Assembly (NCBI GenBank): GCA_002316835.1
Contig: DCEG01000005.1
Span: forward strand, 8,884-72,319
Source: Bacteroidales bacterium UBA1035
Lineage (GTDB): Bacteria > Bacteroidota > Bacteroidia > Bacteroidales > Dysgonomonadaceae
Direction of reading: 5' to 3'
Length of the DNA: 63,436 nucleotides
The position numbers and the translations under genes were made by a program. Of this stretch, positions 35,501 to 45,006 are shown in pieces (the first letter of the stretch is position 1; the number at the start of each line of letters is the position of its first letter). The notes under the pieces are model-generated. The model saw nothing but the letters and a program-made list of their open reading frames with translations, was not told the origin of the DNA and ran no database searches.

Positions 35501-36463
35501 ATGGATAAACCTTATGTAATAGGTATTGATGTCGGTGGTACTAACACCGTTGTCGGCATTGTTGACAAAAGAGGGCAGATTTTGCGTAGCGGAAGCCTTA
35601 AAACGGCAAAACATGCCGAAGTAGAAGATTATCTGGACGAGCTGAGCCAGGTGATTGAAGAAGTGATCAAGGATATAGCTACCAAAGATCAGATCAAAGG
35701 AATTGGAGCCGGTACTCCCAACGGCAACTATTTCACCGGAAGTATAGAATTTGCCCCCAATCTTCGCTGGAAAGGCGTTATTCCGTTTGCACAAATGTTG
35801 GAAGACAGGGTAGGCATTCCTGTAGCACTCACTAACGATGCCAACGCGGCAGCTATTGGTGAAATGACTTACGGTGCAGCCCGGGGTATGAAGGATTTTA
35901 TCGTTATTACTCTTGGAACCGGTGTAGGAAGTGGAATTGTTGTAAACGGACAAATGGTTTACGGGCACGATGGTTTTGCCGGAGAACTTGGTCACGTTAT
36001 CATGCGCCGTACAAACGGAAGAATCTGCGGTTGCGGAAGAGCAGGATGCCTTGAGGCATATACATCTGCAACGGGTGTGGCACGTACTGCCCGCGAATAC
36101 CTGGAATTGAAACACGATGCTCAGACTCAACTGCGCAATATTCCTATTGATGACATCACATCTAAGGATGTTTTTGATGCAGCTATGGCAGGGGATGAAA
36201 TGGCAAAAGAGATTTTCCGTTTTACCGGTGAAATGCTGGGTGAAGCCTTTGCCGATTTTGTAGCTTTTTCAAGCCCTGAAGCCATCATTCTATTTGGTGG
36301 ACTGGCAAAAGCAGGAGATCTTATCATGAATCCAATCCGTGAATCGATGGAAAGGAACCTGCTACCTATTTTCAAAAACAAAGTGAAACTGATCTTCTCC
36401 GAACTTAAGGAAAGCGATGCCGCCGTTCTGGGTGCCAGCGCATTGGGTTGGGAAGTGAGATAG
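35501..36463 (+). CDS. ROK-family glucokinase
   Basis: Cytoplasmic ATP-dependent sugar kinase, 320 residues. ATP loop GIDVGGTNT (8-16), sugar-binding TNDANAAAIGE with the catalytic Asp, ELGHV with the sugar-binding His, and the ROK zinc motif GRICGCGRAGCLEAY. Glucose is the most likely substrate from family resemblance. Monocistronic, ending at a clear terminator. Confidence 0.9.
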   Translation: MDKPYVIGIDVGGTNTVVGIVDKRGQILRSGSLKTAKHAEVEDYLDELSQVIEEVIKDIATKDQIKGIGAGTPNGNYFTGSIEFAPNLRWKGVIPFAQMLEDRVGIPVALTNDANAAAIGEMTYGAARGMKDFIVITLGTGVGSGIVVNGQMVYGHDGFAGELGHVIMRRTNGRICGCGRAGCLEAYTSATGVARTAREYLELKHDAQTQLRNIPIDDITSKDVFDAAMAGDEMAKEIFRFTGEMLGEAFADFVAFSSPEAIILFGGLAKAGDLIMNPIRESMERNLLPIFKNKVKLIFSELKESDAAVLGASALGWEVR

Positions 36464-36487
36464 AGAAAGAAACTTCAATAAGAAATG

Positions 36488-36520
36488 TAGGGTATCGCAT
36501 TTTGTGATACCCTATTTTAT
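36488..36520 (+). terminator. Terminator after ROK glucokinase
   Basis: Stem TAGGGTATC / GATACCCTA (36488-36514), extended inside by G-U and C-G pairs, then TTTTATTT. The rest of the 300-base gap to 36763 holds no gene; a lone TATATTTG at 36573-36580 might be a -7 box for the next cluster. Confidence 0.85.
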
Positions 36521-36763
36521 TTAGTAGGCATTCTAAAATGTCACTGTCTTTAAAACCGATTGATGCATCAGCTATATTTGTAACGCAACCTTAAATTTTT
36601 GAACATATCCACACAAAAAAGAGTGTTTTTAAAAGAAAAATATCCCAAAATGGATATTTAACAAATAAATTCATTAAACTTGTAGTGTTAAACTTTTGTA
36701 TGAGGACACGCATATAAAAATCTTATTTCATTGGGATCCATCACTTTTCTAAATTTAATCGGA

Positions 36764-38131
36764 ATGAAAAATAAAGAATTAACACGTAGAACATTCTTGA
36801 GAAAAACATCTTTTGGTGCAGCAGGTTTAACATTAGCATCAAATAATTTTTCCCGGCTTTTTGCAAACATTCAACAAGATTCGAATAAGCTTGCCTTACT
36901 CGGCGGAAATCCCGTACGTCCAAAAGGATCAGTGTTGGGTATAAAATGGCCGGTTATAGAGAAGAGAGATTTGGAAATGTATATTCAGGCTTTTAGGGAC
37001 AAAAACTGGTCGGAGTACAGTAACAGGAAAGAAGAATTTGGTACACAATTTAATGAAGAGTATGCTAAATTCATGGGTGTAAATTATTGTGCAGTGACAA
37101 ATGCAGGTACACAGGCATTGGAAGCTGCGCAACGTGCATTTGATATTGGTCCTGGTGATGAAGTAATTACGCAGACTAATACATTTGTTGCAACACCTCA
37201 ATCGACGTTTAATTTATTTGCCTTACCGATATTAGTTGATACAGATCCGGAAACATTTATGATAAATCCTGATCTGATAGAAGAACGTATTACACGAAAT
37301 ACAAAGGCGATTATACCTGTTCACATAGGTGGAGCCGTAGCAAATATGGACAAAATATTGGCAATTGCTAAAAAGCATAATCTTGCTGTGATCGAAGATT
37401 GTTGTCAGGCGCATTCGGCTGAGTGGAGAAATAAAAAAGTTGGTTCCATTGGAGATTTAGGTTGTTTCAGTTTTCAGCAATTCAAGAGCTTGCCGGCAGG
37501 TGAAGGAGGTGCAGTTATCGGCAATGATGAATATCTTGTTGCAAGAGTTGGGGCATATGTTAACAATGGAAGAGACCCGAGAGGTAAAGGAAGAATTTTT
37601 CCCGGAGCCAATTTACGCCCAACGTCTTTTCAGTCTGCTAATATGTTGTCTCAATTAAAACGCCAGGATGAACAAAATGAACATCGCGATAAAAATGTAA
37701 CATATCTTGAACAATTACTTTCGGGGATTAAGGGTATTAAACCAACCAGGAAATACGATGGGCAAACACGTCGTGCTTATTATGCCTATCAAATGGTCTA
37801 CGAGAAAGAATATTTCAGTGGTCTGTCAAAAGCTAAATTCATGGAGGCGCTTCAGGCAGAAGGAATACCGGTTAATAATGGGATAGATTCAAATCTACAC
37901 AAAGATCCTTTTATAGATGCATATCTGAATCTAGATTCATTTAAAAGAATTTATTCAAAGGAAAGATTGGATAAATACAAAAAAGAATTGCAATGTCCGG
38001 TGAATGAGCATCTCCAGGCAGAAATAGGCATTTCCCTCTATCAGGCTGTTTTCCTGGGTCCTAAAAGAGATATGGAGGATATTGTGACAGCAATAGCGAA
38101 AATACAGAAGAACGCATCAAAGCTTCTGTAA
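36764..38131 (+). CDS. DegT/DnrJ/EryC1-family aminotransferase with Tat-like signal peptide
   Basis: PLP-dependent aminotransferase-fold protein, 455 residues from ATG 36764 (the upstream TTG at 36731 would bury the signal). The N-terminus TRRTFLRKTSFGAAGLTLAS is a twin-arginine signal. The body shows GTQALEAAQRAFDIGPGDEV, the PLP-phosphate and Asp region VIEDCCQAHSAEW and the Schiff-base lysine in FQQFKSLPAGEGG. DegT enzymes normally modify nucleotide-sugars in the cytoplasm, so export of a folded, cofactor-loaded copy is unusual. First of three genes with export signals. Confidence 0.85.
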   Translation: MKNKELTRRTFLRKTSFGAAGLTLASNNFSRLFANIQQDSNKLALLGGNPVRPKGSVLGIKWPVIEKRDLEMYIQAFRDKNWSEYSNRKEEFGTQFNEEYAKFMGVNYCAVTNAGTQALEAAQRAFDIGPGDEVITQTNTFVATPQSTFNLFALPILVDTDPETFMINPDLIEERITRNTKAIIPVHIGGAVANMDKILAIAKKHNLAVIEDCCQAHSAEWRNKKVGSIGDLGCFSFQQFKSLPAGEGGAVIGNDEYLVARVGAYVNNGRDPRGKGRIFPGANLRPTSFQSANMLSQLKRQDEQNEHRDKNVTYLEQLLSGIKGIKPTRKYDGQTRRAYYAYQMVYEKEYFSGLSKAKFMEALQAEGIPVNNGIDSNLHKDPFIDAYLNLDSFKRIYSKERLDKYKKELQCPVNEHLQAEIGISLYQAVFLGPKRDMEDIVTAIAKIQKNASKLL

Positions 38132-38191
38132 AAGTTATGGCCGATGAATTACATGATTACAAACTTTATCCTTAATAATTTCAAACTAAAA

Positions 38192-39100
38192 ATGAAAATA
38201 AAAAGATTGAAGTTGCTGGGTGCTTGTATTTTATTTACTGGTATAATTTTTACAAATACTCAGTGTCAGAAATCAAAAGGTTCTAATTTGAATTTATCTT
38301 TTTTGCATGATACAAAAGAATTACCTCGAATAAACAATACTAAACATAATTCACAACAAATAACCGATTTTAAATGGCCGGATGGTAAAAAAATGGCTAT
38401 TAGTCTCACTTTTGATGATGCTCGTTTAACCCAGATCGATAAAGGTATTCCATTACTTGATAAATATGATGTTAAGGCAACATTCTATGTTTCTCCGAAA
38501 CCAATGATGGAGAGATTAGAAGGCTGGAAACAGGCACAAAGAAATGGTCACGACATTGGAAATCATACTCTCTCTCATCCTTGCACCGGAAATTTTGCTT
38601 TCTCGCGAAACAATGCACTGGAAGATCGGACGCTGAAATCACTGAAAACAGAAATTGATTCGGCGAATGTATTGATCAAAGAAGCATTCGGCGTTTTACC
38701 TGTATCGTTTGCTTATCCTTGCGGAAATACTTTTGTCGGGAGAGGTATAAATACGAAGAGCTATGTTCCCCTAATAGCTTCACAATTCGAAACCGGACGG
38801 AAATGGTATGACGAAGGGCCTAACGATCCTTCTTTTTGCGATTTATCACAATTAACAGGTCTGGAACTGGATGGAAAATCATTCGATGAAATACTGAAAC
38901 TAATCGAGTCTGCTAAGAAAAACGGTCAATGGCTGGTCCTTGTGGGGCATGAAATGAATGATGAAGAAGGACAATTGACTTCATTGCTTAGTACAATAGA
39001 GGCTATCTGTCAGTATGCGACTGATCCTGCAAATGGTATCTGGATTGACAATATACACAATATTGCGTCATTTATAAAAGAACAACGAGGCGAAAAATAA
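38192..39100 (+). CDS. Polysaccharide deacetylase (NodB-like), exported
   Basis: 302 residues from ATG 38192; an earlier ATG at 38144 is possible, but the signal peptide begins at MKIKRLKLLGACILF and may be a lipoprotein signal (Cys in NTQCQKS). Carbohydrate esterase 4 motifs: SLTFDDA (metal-binding Asp), GNHTLSHPC (His-xxx-His), FAYPCGN and a late VGHEMND. It removes acetyl or similar groups from a polymer or amino sugar. Sits between the DegT-type gene and the Gfo/Idh/MocA gene. Confidence 0.85.
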   Translation: MKIKRLKLLGACILFTGIIFTNTQCQKSKGSNLNLSFLHDTKELPRINNTKHNSQQITDFKWPDGKKMAISLTFDDARLTQIDKGIPLLDKYDVKATFYVSPKPMMERLEGWKQAQRNGHDIGNHTLSHPCTGNFAFSRNNALEDRTLKSLKTEIDSANVLIKEAFGVLPVSFAYPCGNTFVGRGINTKSYVPLIASQFETGRKWYDEGPNDPSFCDLSQLTGLELDGKSFDEILKLIESAKKNGQWLVLVGHEMNDEEGQLTSLLSTIEAICQYATDPANGIWIDNIHNIASFIKEQRGEK

Positions 39101-39195
39101 ACTTTCGAATAAATTTTTTTAAAGATAAGTTGATAAAAAATATTTATCTATCTTAGCAAAAAATAGAAAAACAAATTATTTTATAATATCACAAA

Positions 39196-40515
39196 ATGAC
39201 TACCAGAAGAAACTTTTTAAAACAAACAGCATTTACTGCCACAGGACTGGGATTAATGTCTGTACTGCCCAATCATTTATACGGAAATATCATTGGTGCA
39301 AACGAAAAATTAACATGCGGACTCATTGGAGCAAATGGGATGGGAATGTCTGATTTACGTGCATTTTTGGCCTTGCCAAACACTGCTTGCGCAGCCATCT
39401 GTGATGTGGACCAAAATGTGCTGGATAAACGCATAGCTGATACGGAAAAAATTCAGGGATTTAAACCCAAAGGATATTCCGATTTTCGAAAGATGCTGGA
39501 AAATAAGGATATAGATGTTGTGATCATCGGTACACCCGATCACTGGCATTGTTTACAATATGTTTATGCAGCTCAGGCCGGAAAAGACATTTATTGCGAA
39601 AAACCGTTGGCAAATTCGGTTGCCGAAACAACAGTAATGGAACAAGCTGCAAAACGTTATAATGTTGTTACCCAGGTGGGCATGTGGCAGCGCAGTGATC
39701 CGCATTGGAAAGAAGCTGTTGATTTTGTTCATTCCGGAAAATTAGGTAAAATTCGTACTGTTAGAACGTGGTCTTATCAAGGATGGATGGGTTCTGTCCC
39801 GGTGCGCCCCGATGCGCCTGTTCCTGCCGGAGTCAATTACGACATGTGGTTAGGACCTGCTCCATTAAAACCATTTAATCCAAGCCGGTTTCACTTTACG
39901 TTTCGCTGGTTTTGGGACTATGCAGGAGGTATGATGACAGATTGGGGTGTGCATATCATTGATTATGCCCTGTTTGGGATGAATGCGCAAGGCCCGAAAT
40001 CGGTAATGTCGATGGGTGGAAAATTTGCTTATCCCGACGATGCTTGCGAAACCCCCGATACTCAGCAGGCTCTGTATGAATTCGATGGATTTACCATGCT
40101 TTGGGATCACGGTATTGGAATAGATGGTGGTTATTATGGAAGAACTCATGGCGTTGGTTTCGTGGGTAATAACGGAACATTGGTGGTTGATAGGGGAGGC
40201 TGGGAGGTAATCCCCGAATACAAGAACAACAAACCCGAAATGGAGCGTATTGAGTTGCAGAAAGGTACCGGCAAAGGACTTGAACTTCACATGAAGAATT
40301 TTGTCGATTGCATCAAAGATCGTAGCCTGACTCCTGCAGCAAGCATTGAAATCGCAGGAAATACTGCCCGGGTAGCTCATTTAGGAAATGTGGCATTCAA
40401 AACCGGAAGGCGTTTATATTGGGACAACGATCAAAGGCAATTCTTAAATGACAAAGAGGCCAACAATCTTTTAAAGCCAAATTATCGAAAACCCTGGATA
40501 TTTCCTAAAGTGTGA
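39196..40515 (+). CDS. Gfo/Idh/MocA-family oxidoreductase with Tat signal
   Basis: 439 residues. The N-terminus MTTRRNFLKQTAFTATGLGL is a textbook twin-arginine signal. A Rossmann domain follows (GLIGANGMGMSDL), with the family motif CEKPLANSV and the catalytic-region WDYAGGMMTDWGVHIIDYALFG. Such Tat-exported sugar oxidoreductases bind NAD tightly and often act on glycans. The gene ends at a strong hairpin. Confidence 0.9.
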   Translation: MTTRRNFLKQTAFTATGLGLMSVLPNHLYGNIIGANEKLTCGLIGANGMGMSDLRAFLALPNTACAAICDVDQNVLDKRIADTEKIQGFKPKGYSDFRKMLENKDIDVVIIGTPDHWHCLQYVYAAQAGKDIYCEKPLANSVAETTVMEQAAKRYNVVTQVGMWQRSDPHWKEAVDFVHSGKLGKIRTVRTWSYQGWMGSVPVRPDAPVPAGVNYDMWLGPAPLKPFNPSRFHFTFRWFWDYAGGMMTDWGVHIIDYALFGMNAQGPKSVMSMGGKFAYPDDACETPDTQQALYEFDGFTMLWDHGIGIDGGYYGRTHGVGFVGNNGTLVVDRGGWEVIPEYKNNKPEMERIELQKGTGKGLELHMKNFVDCIKDRSLTPAASIEIAGNTARVAHLGNVAFKTGRRLYWDNDQRQFLNDKEANNLLKPNYRKPWIFPKV

Positions 40516-40535
40516 AATTCTTAAAGTATCGTTTG

Positions 40536-40583
40536 CGTTGCGCCGATTTGTGATATTTTAACAAAATTGGCGCAACGTTTTTT
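40536..40583 (+). terminator. Terminator after Gfo/Idh/MocA gene
   Basis: CGTTGCGCC (40536-40544) pairs with GGCGCAACG (40569-40577), with further A/T pairs inside, then TTTTTTAT. Confidence 0.85.
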
Positions 40584-40626
40584 ATATTTTTTCATCTTAT
40601 GAATAGAACTAGTAATCTATTTACAT

Positions 40627-41918
40627 ATGAGACAATTATTTTATCTAATACTTTTATCCATCCTTTTTTTGGGATGCGATGATAATTATGAAAATATTCA
40701 CCGGTATTCGAAAACTATTTCGCAATCGAAACAGTATCCGGTTTACCTGGATATGAGTGAAATAGAGAAAATTCAAGTTATAGAAAGAACATCGCTTGTT
40801 AGTCCATTTAAAATATTGGCTAACGATAAATATTATTTCGTTGGTGATATGCTTAAAGGTGTGCACGTGTATGAAAAGAAAACAACAGGTGCCGTTTATT
40901 TGTGTTTTATTGACTGCAAATTCCTTAAGGATTTTGAAATAATGAATAACCATCTCTATTGTAACAACTTGGTTGATTTGGTGATTATTGATGTTTCAAA
41001 TCCGCTTCAATCGACTGTTCTACATAGAAAGAAGTATCATTTCAACAGGTTTACAAAATACGTTACTTACTGGAATATACCGTTTGAAGAGGACAAGGGC
41101 TTAATAGTAGGTTATCAGAACCATATACTTACGGGCACAGTGACGGATGAACAGCCGCAATTGGATTTTACTGAATATGACATAAAGTACGGGAATCTGA
41201 CAACTACAGAAATTCCGGATTCGTGGGTAACTGATAAACCTGAAAATGATAAACCTTATGTTGGTATTGTAAAAATCGGTGACGACGAAATATATACCTA
41301 TGGAGAATATAACAGCTGGGCGATTTGTAAATATGATGCCGGAACAATAAACGTTCGTGAAGTTGACTTGTGGACAAAACCTGCCGGAAAATACAGTGTC
41401 CCTTATTATTATAGTAATGCTCATCCAGTCAGGATATTACATAAGGAAAATTACCTTTATGTTTTTGGGCAAAGTTTTTACCAAAACGACGGATATGTAG
41501 ATTGTGCGCCGCCTGACGACGAATTTCGTTTTAAATTTCATCTTTATTTTTCTGATTTTTTTCCGTTAGATGTTACTTACTTCGATAAGTGGGATACTTT
41601 TTTTGTTTTATCAGGTCAATCAATATGGGGTGCTTACAAAAGTTACGTGCCCACAATGACGTATACAATTGAAAGGTATAAAACTATCAAGTCCAATGCT
41701 CCGCGAAAGCAATGTTCGGGGAACAAGACAAAATAGTAACTCTTGGTGACGAACTCGCTGTTCATTTGCCTGATCAAGATAACTTACATCTTGTAAAAAA
41801 ATATCCCATACAAGGATCATGTTATTTGAAAGAAGACAATATCCTTACCATTGTTAATGCGAAAGGCTTATTTTTTTACGATATAAGCGATTTAGAAAAT
41901 ATTCATCTCATTCCATAA
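40627..41918 (+). pseudogene. LVIVD-repeat lipoprotein, frameshifted
   Basis: Lipoprotein (LSILFLGCDD, Cys at residue 17) with beta-propeller-like LVIVD repeats, for example LYCNNLVDLVIIDVSNPLQS. The first frame stops at 41736 after residue 369 (ending with an aberrant basic tail), while the next frame from about 41690 to 41918 continues with similar repeats, including KGLFFYDISDLENIHLIP. A single-base loss between 41682 and 41736 would explain this. The joined protein would be about 430 residues. Either a pseudogene or an assembly error; no slippery heptamer was seen. Confidence 0.7.
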
Positions 41919-41929
41919 AAATCATTATT

Positions 41930-42679
41930 ATGAAAAAGACTTTTTATATTATTTTATTGTTAATTCTGTCCGGCAATCTTTATTCTCAATTCAGAAGTGA
42001 AGTTTATTTGGTTGATAAAAATACGAAAGAGGTCAATAATCGTTTCTTTGATAGAAAGACAAGCGGATATTACAACGTTATGCAGGTTAATATGATGATC
42101 GGAAACACCCAGACCTTTAACAGAACTGTTTATTATCCAGATTATTACCCCTCACCTTCTTCATCGATGATAGGCCCTGTTTACAGTTATCCCTATTCTG
42201 AAAATAAACTACGTGCTATTCCTTCCGTAACTGTCACCAACGGATATATGTTCAATCAACATTGGGCAGCCGGCATTGGTGTTGGATTTGAAATGTACGA
42301 TCACAATCTTTTTCCACTTTTTGGTGAAATCCGTTATACAATCTGGGATAATAAAATATCTCCTTTTATAACCATTAAAGGGGGATATTCGTTTGGGAAT
42401 TTTAAAGAAAAGCATCACGATGAGTTATACTTAGATTGGTCTCCGTACTATGTAAGCGATGTCGATTTCAGAAATTACGGCGGATTGATGCTTCATCCTG
42501 AAATAGGTGTAAAAGTTCCACTCAGTGAAAACAGTGATCTCCTTTTTACAGCCGCGTACCGGCATCAGAAGATAAGATTGAAAGCGAAAAAAACCTACGA
42601 AAACAACCAGTTTGATGAATGGGAACATAAAGAACACCTGAATAGATTGTCGTTCGGTATTGCCATTATGTTCAGATAA
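41930..42679 (+). CDS. Outer-membrane beta-barrel-like protein, function unknown
   Basis: 249 residues: signal peptide (1-19, ILSGNLYSQ), tyrosine-rich segment (NRTVYYPDYYPSPSSS), then alternating strands typical of small barrels (AGIGVGFEMYDHNLFPLFGEIRY, PFITIKGGYSFGNF) and a C-terminal aromatic-then-Arg end (FGIAIMFR). It starts 11 bases after the frameshifted lipoprotein. Confidence 0.6.
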   Translation: MKKTFYIILLLILSGNLYSQFRSEVYLVDKNTKEVNNRFFDRKTSGYYNVMQVNMMIGNTQTFNRTVYYPDYYPSPSSSMIGPVYSYPYSENKLRAIPSVTVTNGYMFNQHWAAGIGVGFEMYDHNLFPLFGEIRYTIWDNKISPFITIKGGYSFGNFKEKHHDELYLDWSPYYVSDVDFRNYGGLMLHPEIGVKVPLSENSDLLFTAAYRHQKIRLKAKKTYENNQFDEWEHKEHLNRLSFGIAIMFR

Positions 42680-42710
42680 TAAGATAGAACTCAATTTCAA
42701 AAAAGTCAAA

Positions 42711-43013
42711 ATGAAAACAAAAACATTTATTTATGCTCTTTTCTTTACATGCATATTGATTGGATTTAATGGATGCGACAAAGAAGACGAATTTATGCAG
42801 GTAAGAGAAATAGCATGGAGTTCGTTGAGTGAACAAGAAAAATTCACCGTTAGAACCGACTGGAAAAATGCGGAAGTTAAAAAAGAAACTTATAAAGACG
42901 AAAAAGTTTTTGCAGTTACATTTCCAACTACGGAAGATCCTTTACTCGGCCCTATAATAGTGTACATCAGCCAATCATCTTTAGATATAATTGGCCGGGG
43001 ATTGAGAATGTAA
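42711..43013 (+). CDS. Small lipoprotein, function unknown
   Basis: 100 residues from ATG 42711; the longer frame overlaps the previous gene and lacks a signal at its start. Lipobox IGFNGCDKEDE (Cys at residue 22). The remainder has no family I recognise. Last gene of the 40.6-43.0 kb set. Confidence 0.55.
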   Translation: MKTKTFIYALFFTCILIGFNGCDKEDEFMQVREIAWSSLSEQEKFTVRTDWKNAEVKKETYKDEKVFAVTFPTTEDPLLGPIIVYISQSSLDIIGRGLRM

Positions 43014-43144
43014 GCCGGGCAAAATTCATTAACATGTTGTTTTATATTAATGATTTAATTCTCAGACAGTATGCTTAACAATTTTGTAGCTAAATCTTCA
43101 TTTTATCTTAATAAAAACGTAAACGGTTCGTAACATTCTTTGCG

Positions 43145-43152
43145 TAGTTTTG
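43145..43152 (+). promoter_or_regulatory. -7-like element for the metallophosphoesterase gene
   Basis: TAGTTTTG, 28 bases before the ATG at 43180. No -33 TTTG at the expected distance. Confidence 0.4.
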
Positions 43153-43179
43153 CAGCATGAAATTTACAATTTCTGCAAA

Positions 43180-44844
43180 ATGAAAAGAATTATTTCATCC
43201 GCTTTATTGTTTTTGGTTATCACTTCATTTTTTGCCGTTAAGGCACAACACGCAAGAATAGGCGTTATATCCGATCTTCACTACACGCACCCGGCGCTGA
43301 TTGTCGAAAAAGGCAAGGCGCTTGATGATTATTTGCAGCGTGACAGAAAGCTCTTGCTCGAGAGCGACGCATTGCTGCGGAAATCAGTAGAAAATCTGCT
43401 CAATGAAGATGTAAGCGTAGTTCTTATTCCCGGCGATTTAACCAAAGATGGCGAATTGATCAGCCATCAAGGTGTTGTGGAATTGCTGCAACCGCTCAGG
43501 GAAAAGGGCGTAAAAGTACTGGTTGTTCCGGGAAATCACGATATCGATAATCCGGCGGCCGTGAGTTTTCACGGCGATGAGATTAGAAACGTACAGTCAA
43601 TAACACCTGTTCAATTCAAAAAAATATACAACGATTACGGCTATGGCAATGCCATAAGTTATGACAAAAATTCGCTAAGCTACGTAAATGAGCCAGTTGA
43701 CGGCTTGCGGGTAATCTGCATAGATGCCTGCAAATATTATGAAAATACGTTCGTCTCACGTGGTGCAAAGCGGGATTCATGTGTTACACATGGCACTATA
43801 AAGCCGGAAACAATGAACTGGATAAAAACAGAAGTTCAGGTAGCGAAACTGCTTGGAAAACAAGTGATCGCCATGATGCATCACGGAGTAGTGGAACATT
43901 TCGATCATCAATCTTTCTTTGCAGGGCCTTATCTCGTAGATAATTTTGAATGGGTTCAGAAGTCATTTATGGAAGCCGGGCTGAATGTTGTGTTCACAGG
44001 ACATTTCCACGCATCGGATATTGCTAAGATAGAAGATAATAATGGGAACTATCTTTACGATATAGAGACGGGTTCCATCGTTACCTATCCATGCCCATAC
44101 AGAGTTATCAACATTGCAGATAATCAACTCGATATAAAGACAATGTTAATTGAAAGTATAGATTATCCTATTCCTGCCGGAATGAGTTTTCAGGCGTACG
44201 CTGAAAATATGGTTGACGTAGGTTTTAACGAAATGATATCATCTCTTATCAACGAATATCATTCGTCGCTGCCTGAATATATGCCTAAATGGCTTAGGCA
44301 TATTGTCCGGATTCCCGATGCTGAAAAGTTTACAGATATAGTTCTGTCCACTCTTTCCCCTTCGGCTGTGAAAATGCTGGTGGCGCATTACGGTGGAAAT
44401 GAGAATCGTATTGAAAACGCACATCAGAATAAGCAAGAACTTTTGCTTTCCATCGACAATTTTGTACGTGAGCTGTGTAAGGAATCTTTGGGAAACCTTT
44501 CCGGCATTGCAGAAAATATTATCCTTCGAAGCAACACGATAAAAAAGACCAGGCTGGCAGTTTCAAGTATCTGGGATAATGCTGTTCTTTCTAACAAAGT
44601 AAACGGCAAGGAAAATATTTCTTTGGATAACTCCATTGATGACTTAAATTATCTTTTGACATTAAAAAGCAATGACGATATAAACAACGGAAACTTTTAT
44701 GCTAATGAAGAAGTCGATGAAGAGATAAAAGTGAAGTTGTTTTCTACAAAACCGGATAACGATGACGAGCAAAGCATAGTTACCGAAAACAAATTTGCTG
44801 TTCTTAACAGAAAAAGATCTGTTGCAGCCTTAATTGACGAATAA
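43180..44844 (+). CDS. Exported calcineurin-type metallophosphoesterase
   Basis: 554 residues from ATG 43180 (the signal MKRIISSALLFLVITSFFAVKAQ starts there). Metallophosphoesterase motifs: GVISDLHY, PGDLTKDGE, VPGNHDID, MMHHGVVEH and FTGHFHASD. The C-terminal 250 residues are a helical and polar extension without a family I recognise. Likely a periplasmic phosphodiesterase or phosphatase; substrate unknown. Confidence 0.88.
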   Translation: MKRIISSALLFLVITSFFAVKAQHARIGVISDLHYTHPALIVEKGKALDDYLQRDRKLLLESDALLRKSVENLLNEDVSVVLIPGDLTKDGELISHQGVVELLQPLREKGVKVLVVPGNHDIDNPAAVSFHGDEIRNVQSITPVQFKKIYNDYGYGNAISYDKNSLSYVNEPVDGLRVICIDACKYYENTFVSRGAKRDSCVTHGTIKPETMNWIKTEVQVAKLLGKQVIAMMHHGVVEHFDHQSFFAGPYLVDNFEWVQKSFMEAGLNVVFTGHFHASDIAKIEDNNGNYLYDIETGSIVTYPCPYRVINIADNQLDIKTMLIESIDYPIPAGMSFQAYAENMVDVGFNEMISSLINEYHSSLPEYMPKWLRHIVRIPDAEKFTDIVLSTLSPSAVKMLVAHYGGNENRIENAHQNKQELLLSIDNFVRELCKESLGNLSGIAENIILRSNTIKKTRLAVSSIWDNAVLSNKVNGKENISLDNSIDDLNYLLTLKSNDDINNGNFYANEEVDEEIKVKLFSTKPDNDDEQSIVTENKFAVLNRKRSVAALIDE

Positions 44845-44891
44845 AATTTTTCATTCTCTCTATTTTTAAGTGGTTCCTAAACCACAATGCT

Positions 44892-44922
44892 CAGCCGGCA
44901 AGTGATTGTAGGCTGTTTTTTT
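44892..44922 (+). terminator. Terminator after metallophosphoesterase
   Basis: CAGCC (44892-44896) pairs with GGCTG (44911-44915), followed by TTTTTTT. A separate small hairpin GTGGTT-CCTA-AACCAC lies just before it. Confidence 0.75.
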
Positions 44923-44973
44923 ATTTTTTCCAAATCTAACATTTTTTATTCATCGAAATTACGATAGATTTTA

Positions 44974-44981
44974 TACCTTTG
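44974..44981 (+). promoter_or_regulatory. -7-like element for purH
   Basis: TACCTTTG, 26 bases before the purH ATG. -33 region is not consensus. Confidence 0.5.
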
Positions 44982-45006
44982 TATTCCTTTAAGAAAGTAA
45001 TCATTA

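Noticed and set aside
35429..36130. Minus-strand frame opposite the ROK kinase
   Set aside because: Antisense to a conserved gene, no recognisable motif, and it crosses the kinase promoter.
41682..41736. Programmed ribosomal frameshift in the LVIVD gene
   Set aside because: No X-XXY-YYZ heptamer or strong downstream structure was found; loss of a base is more likely.
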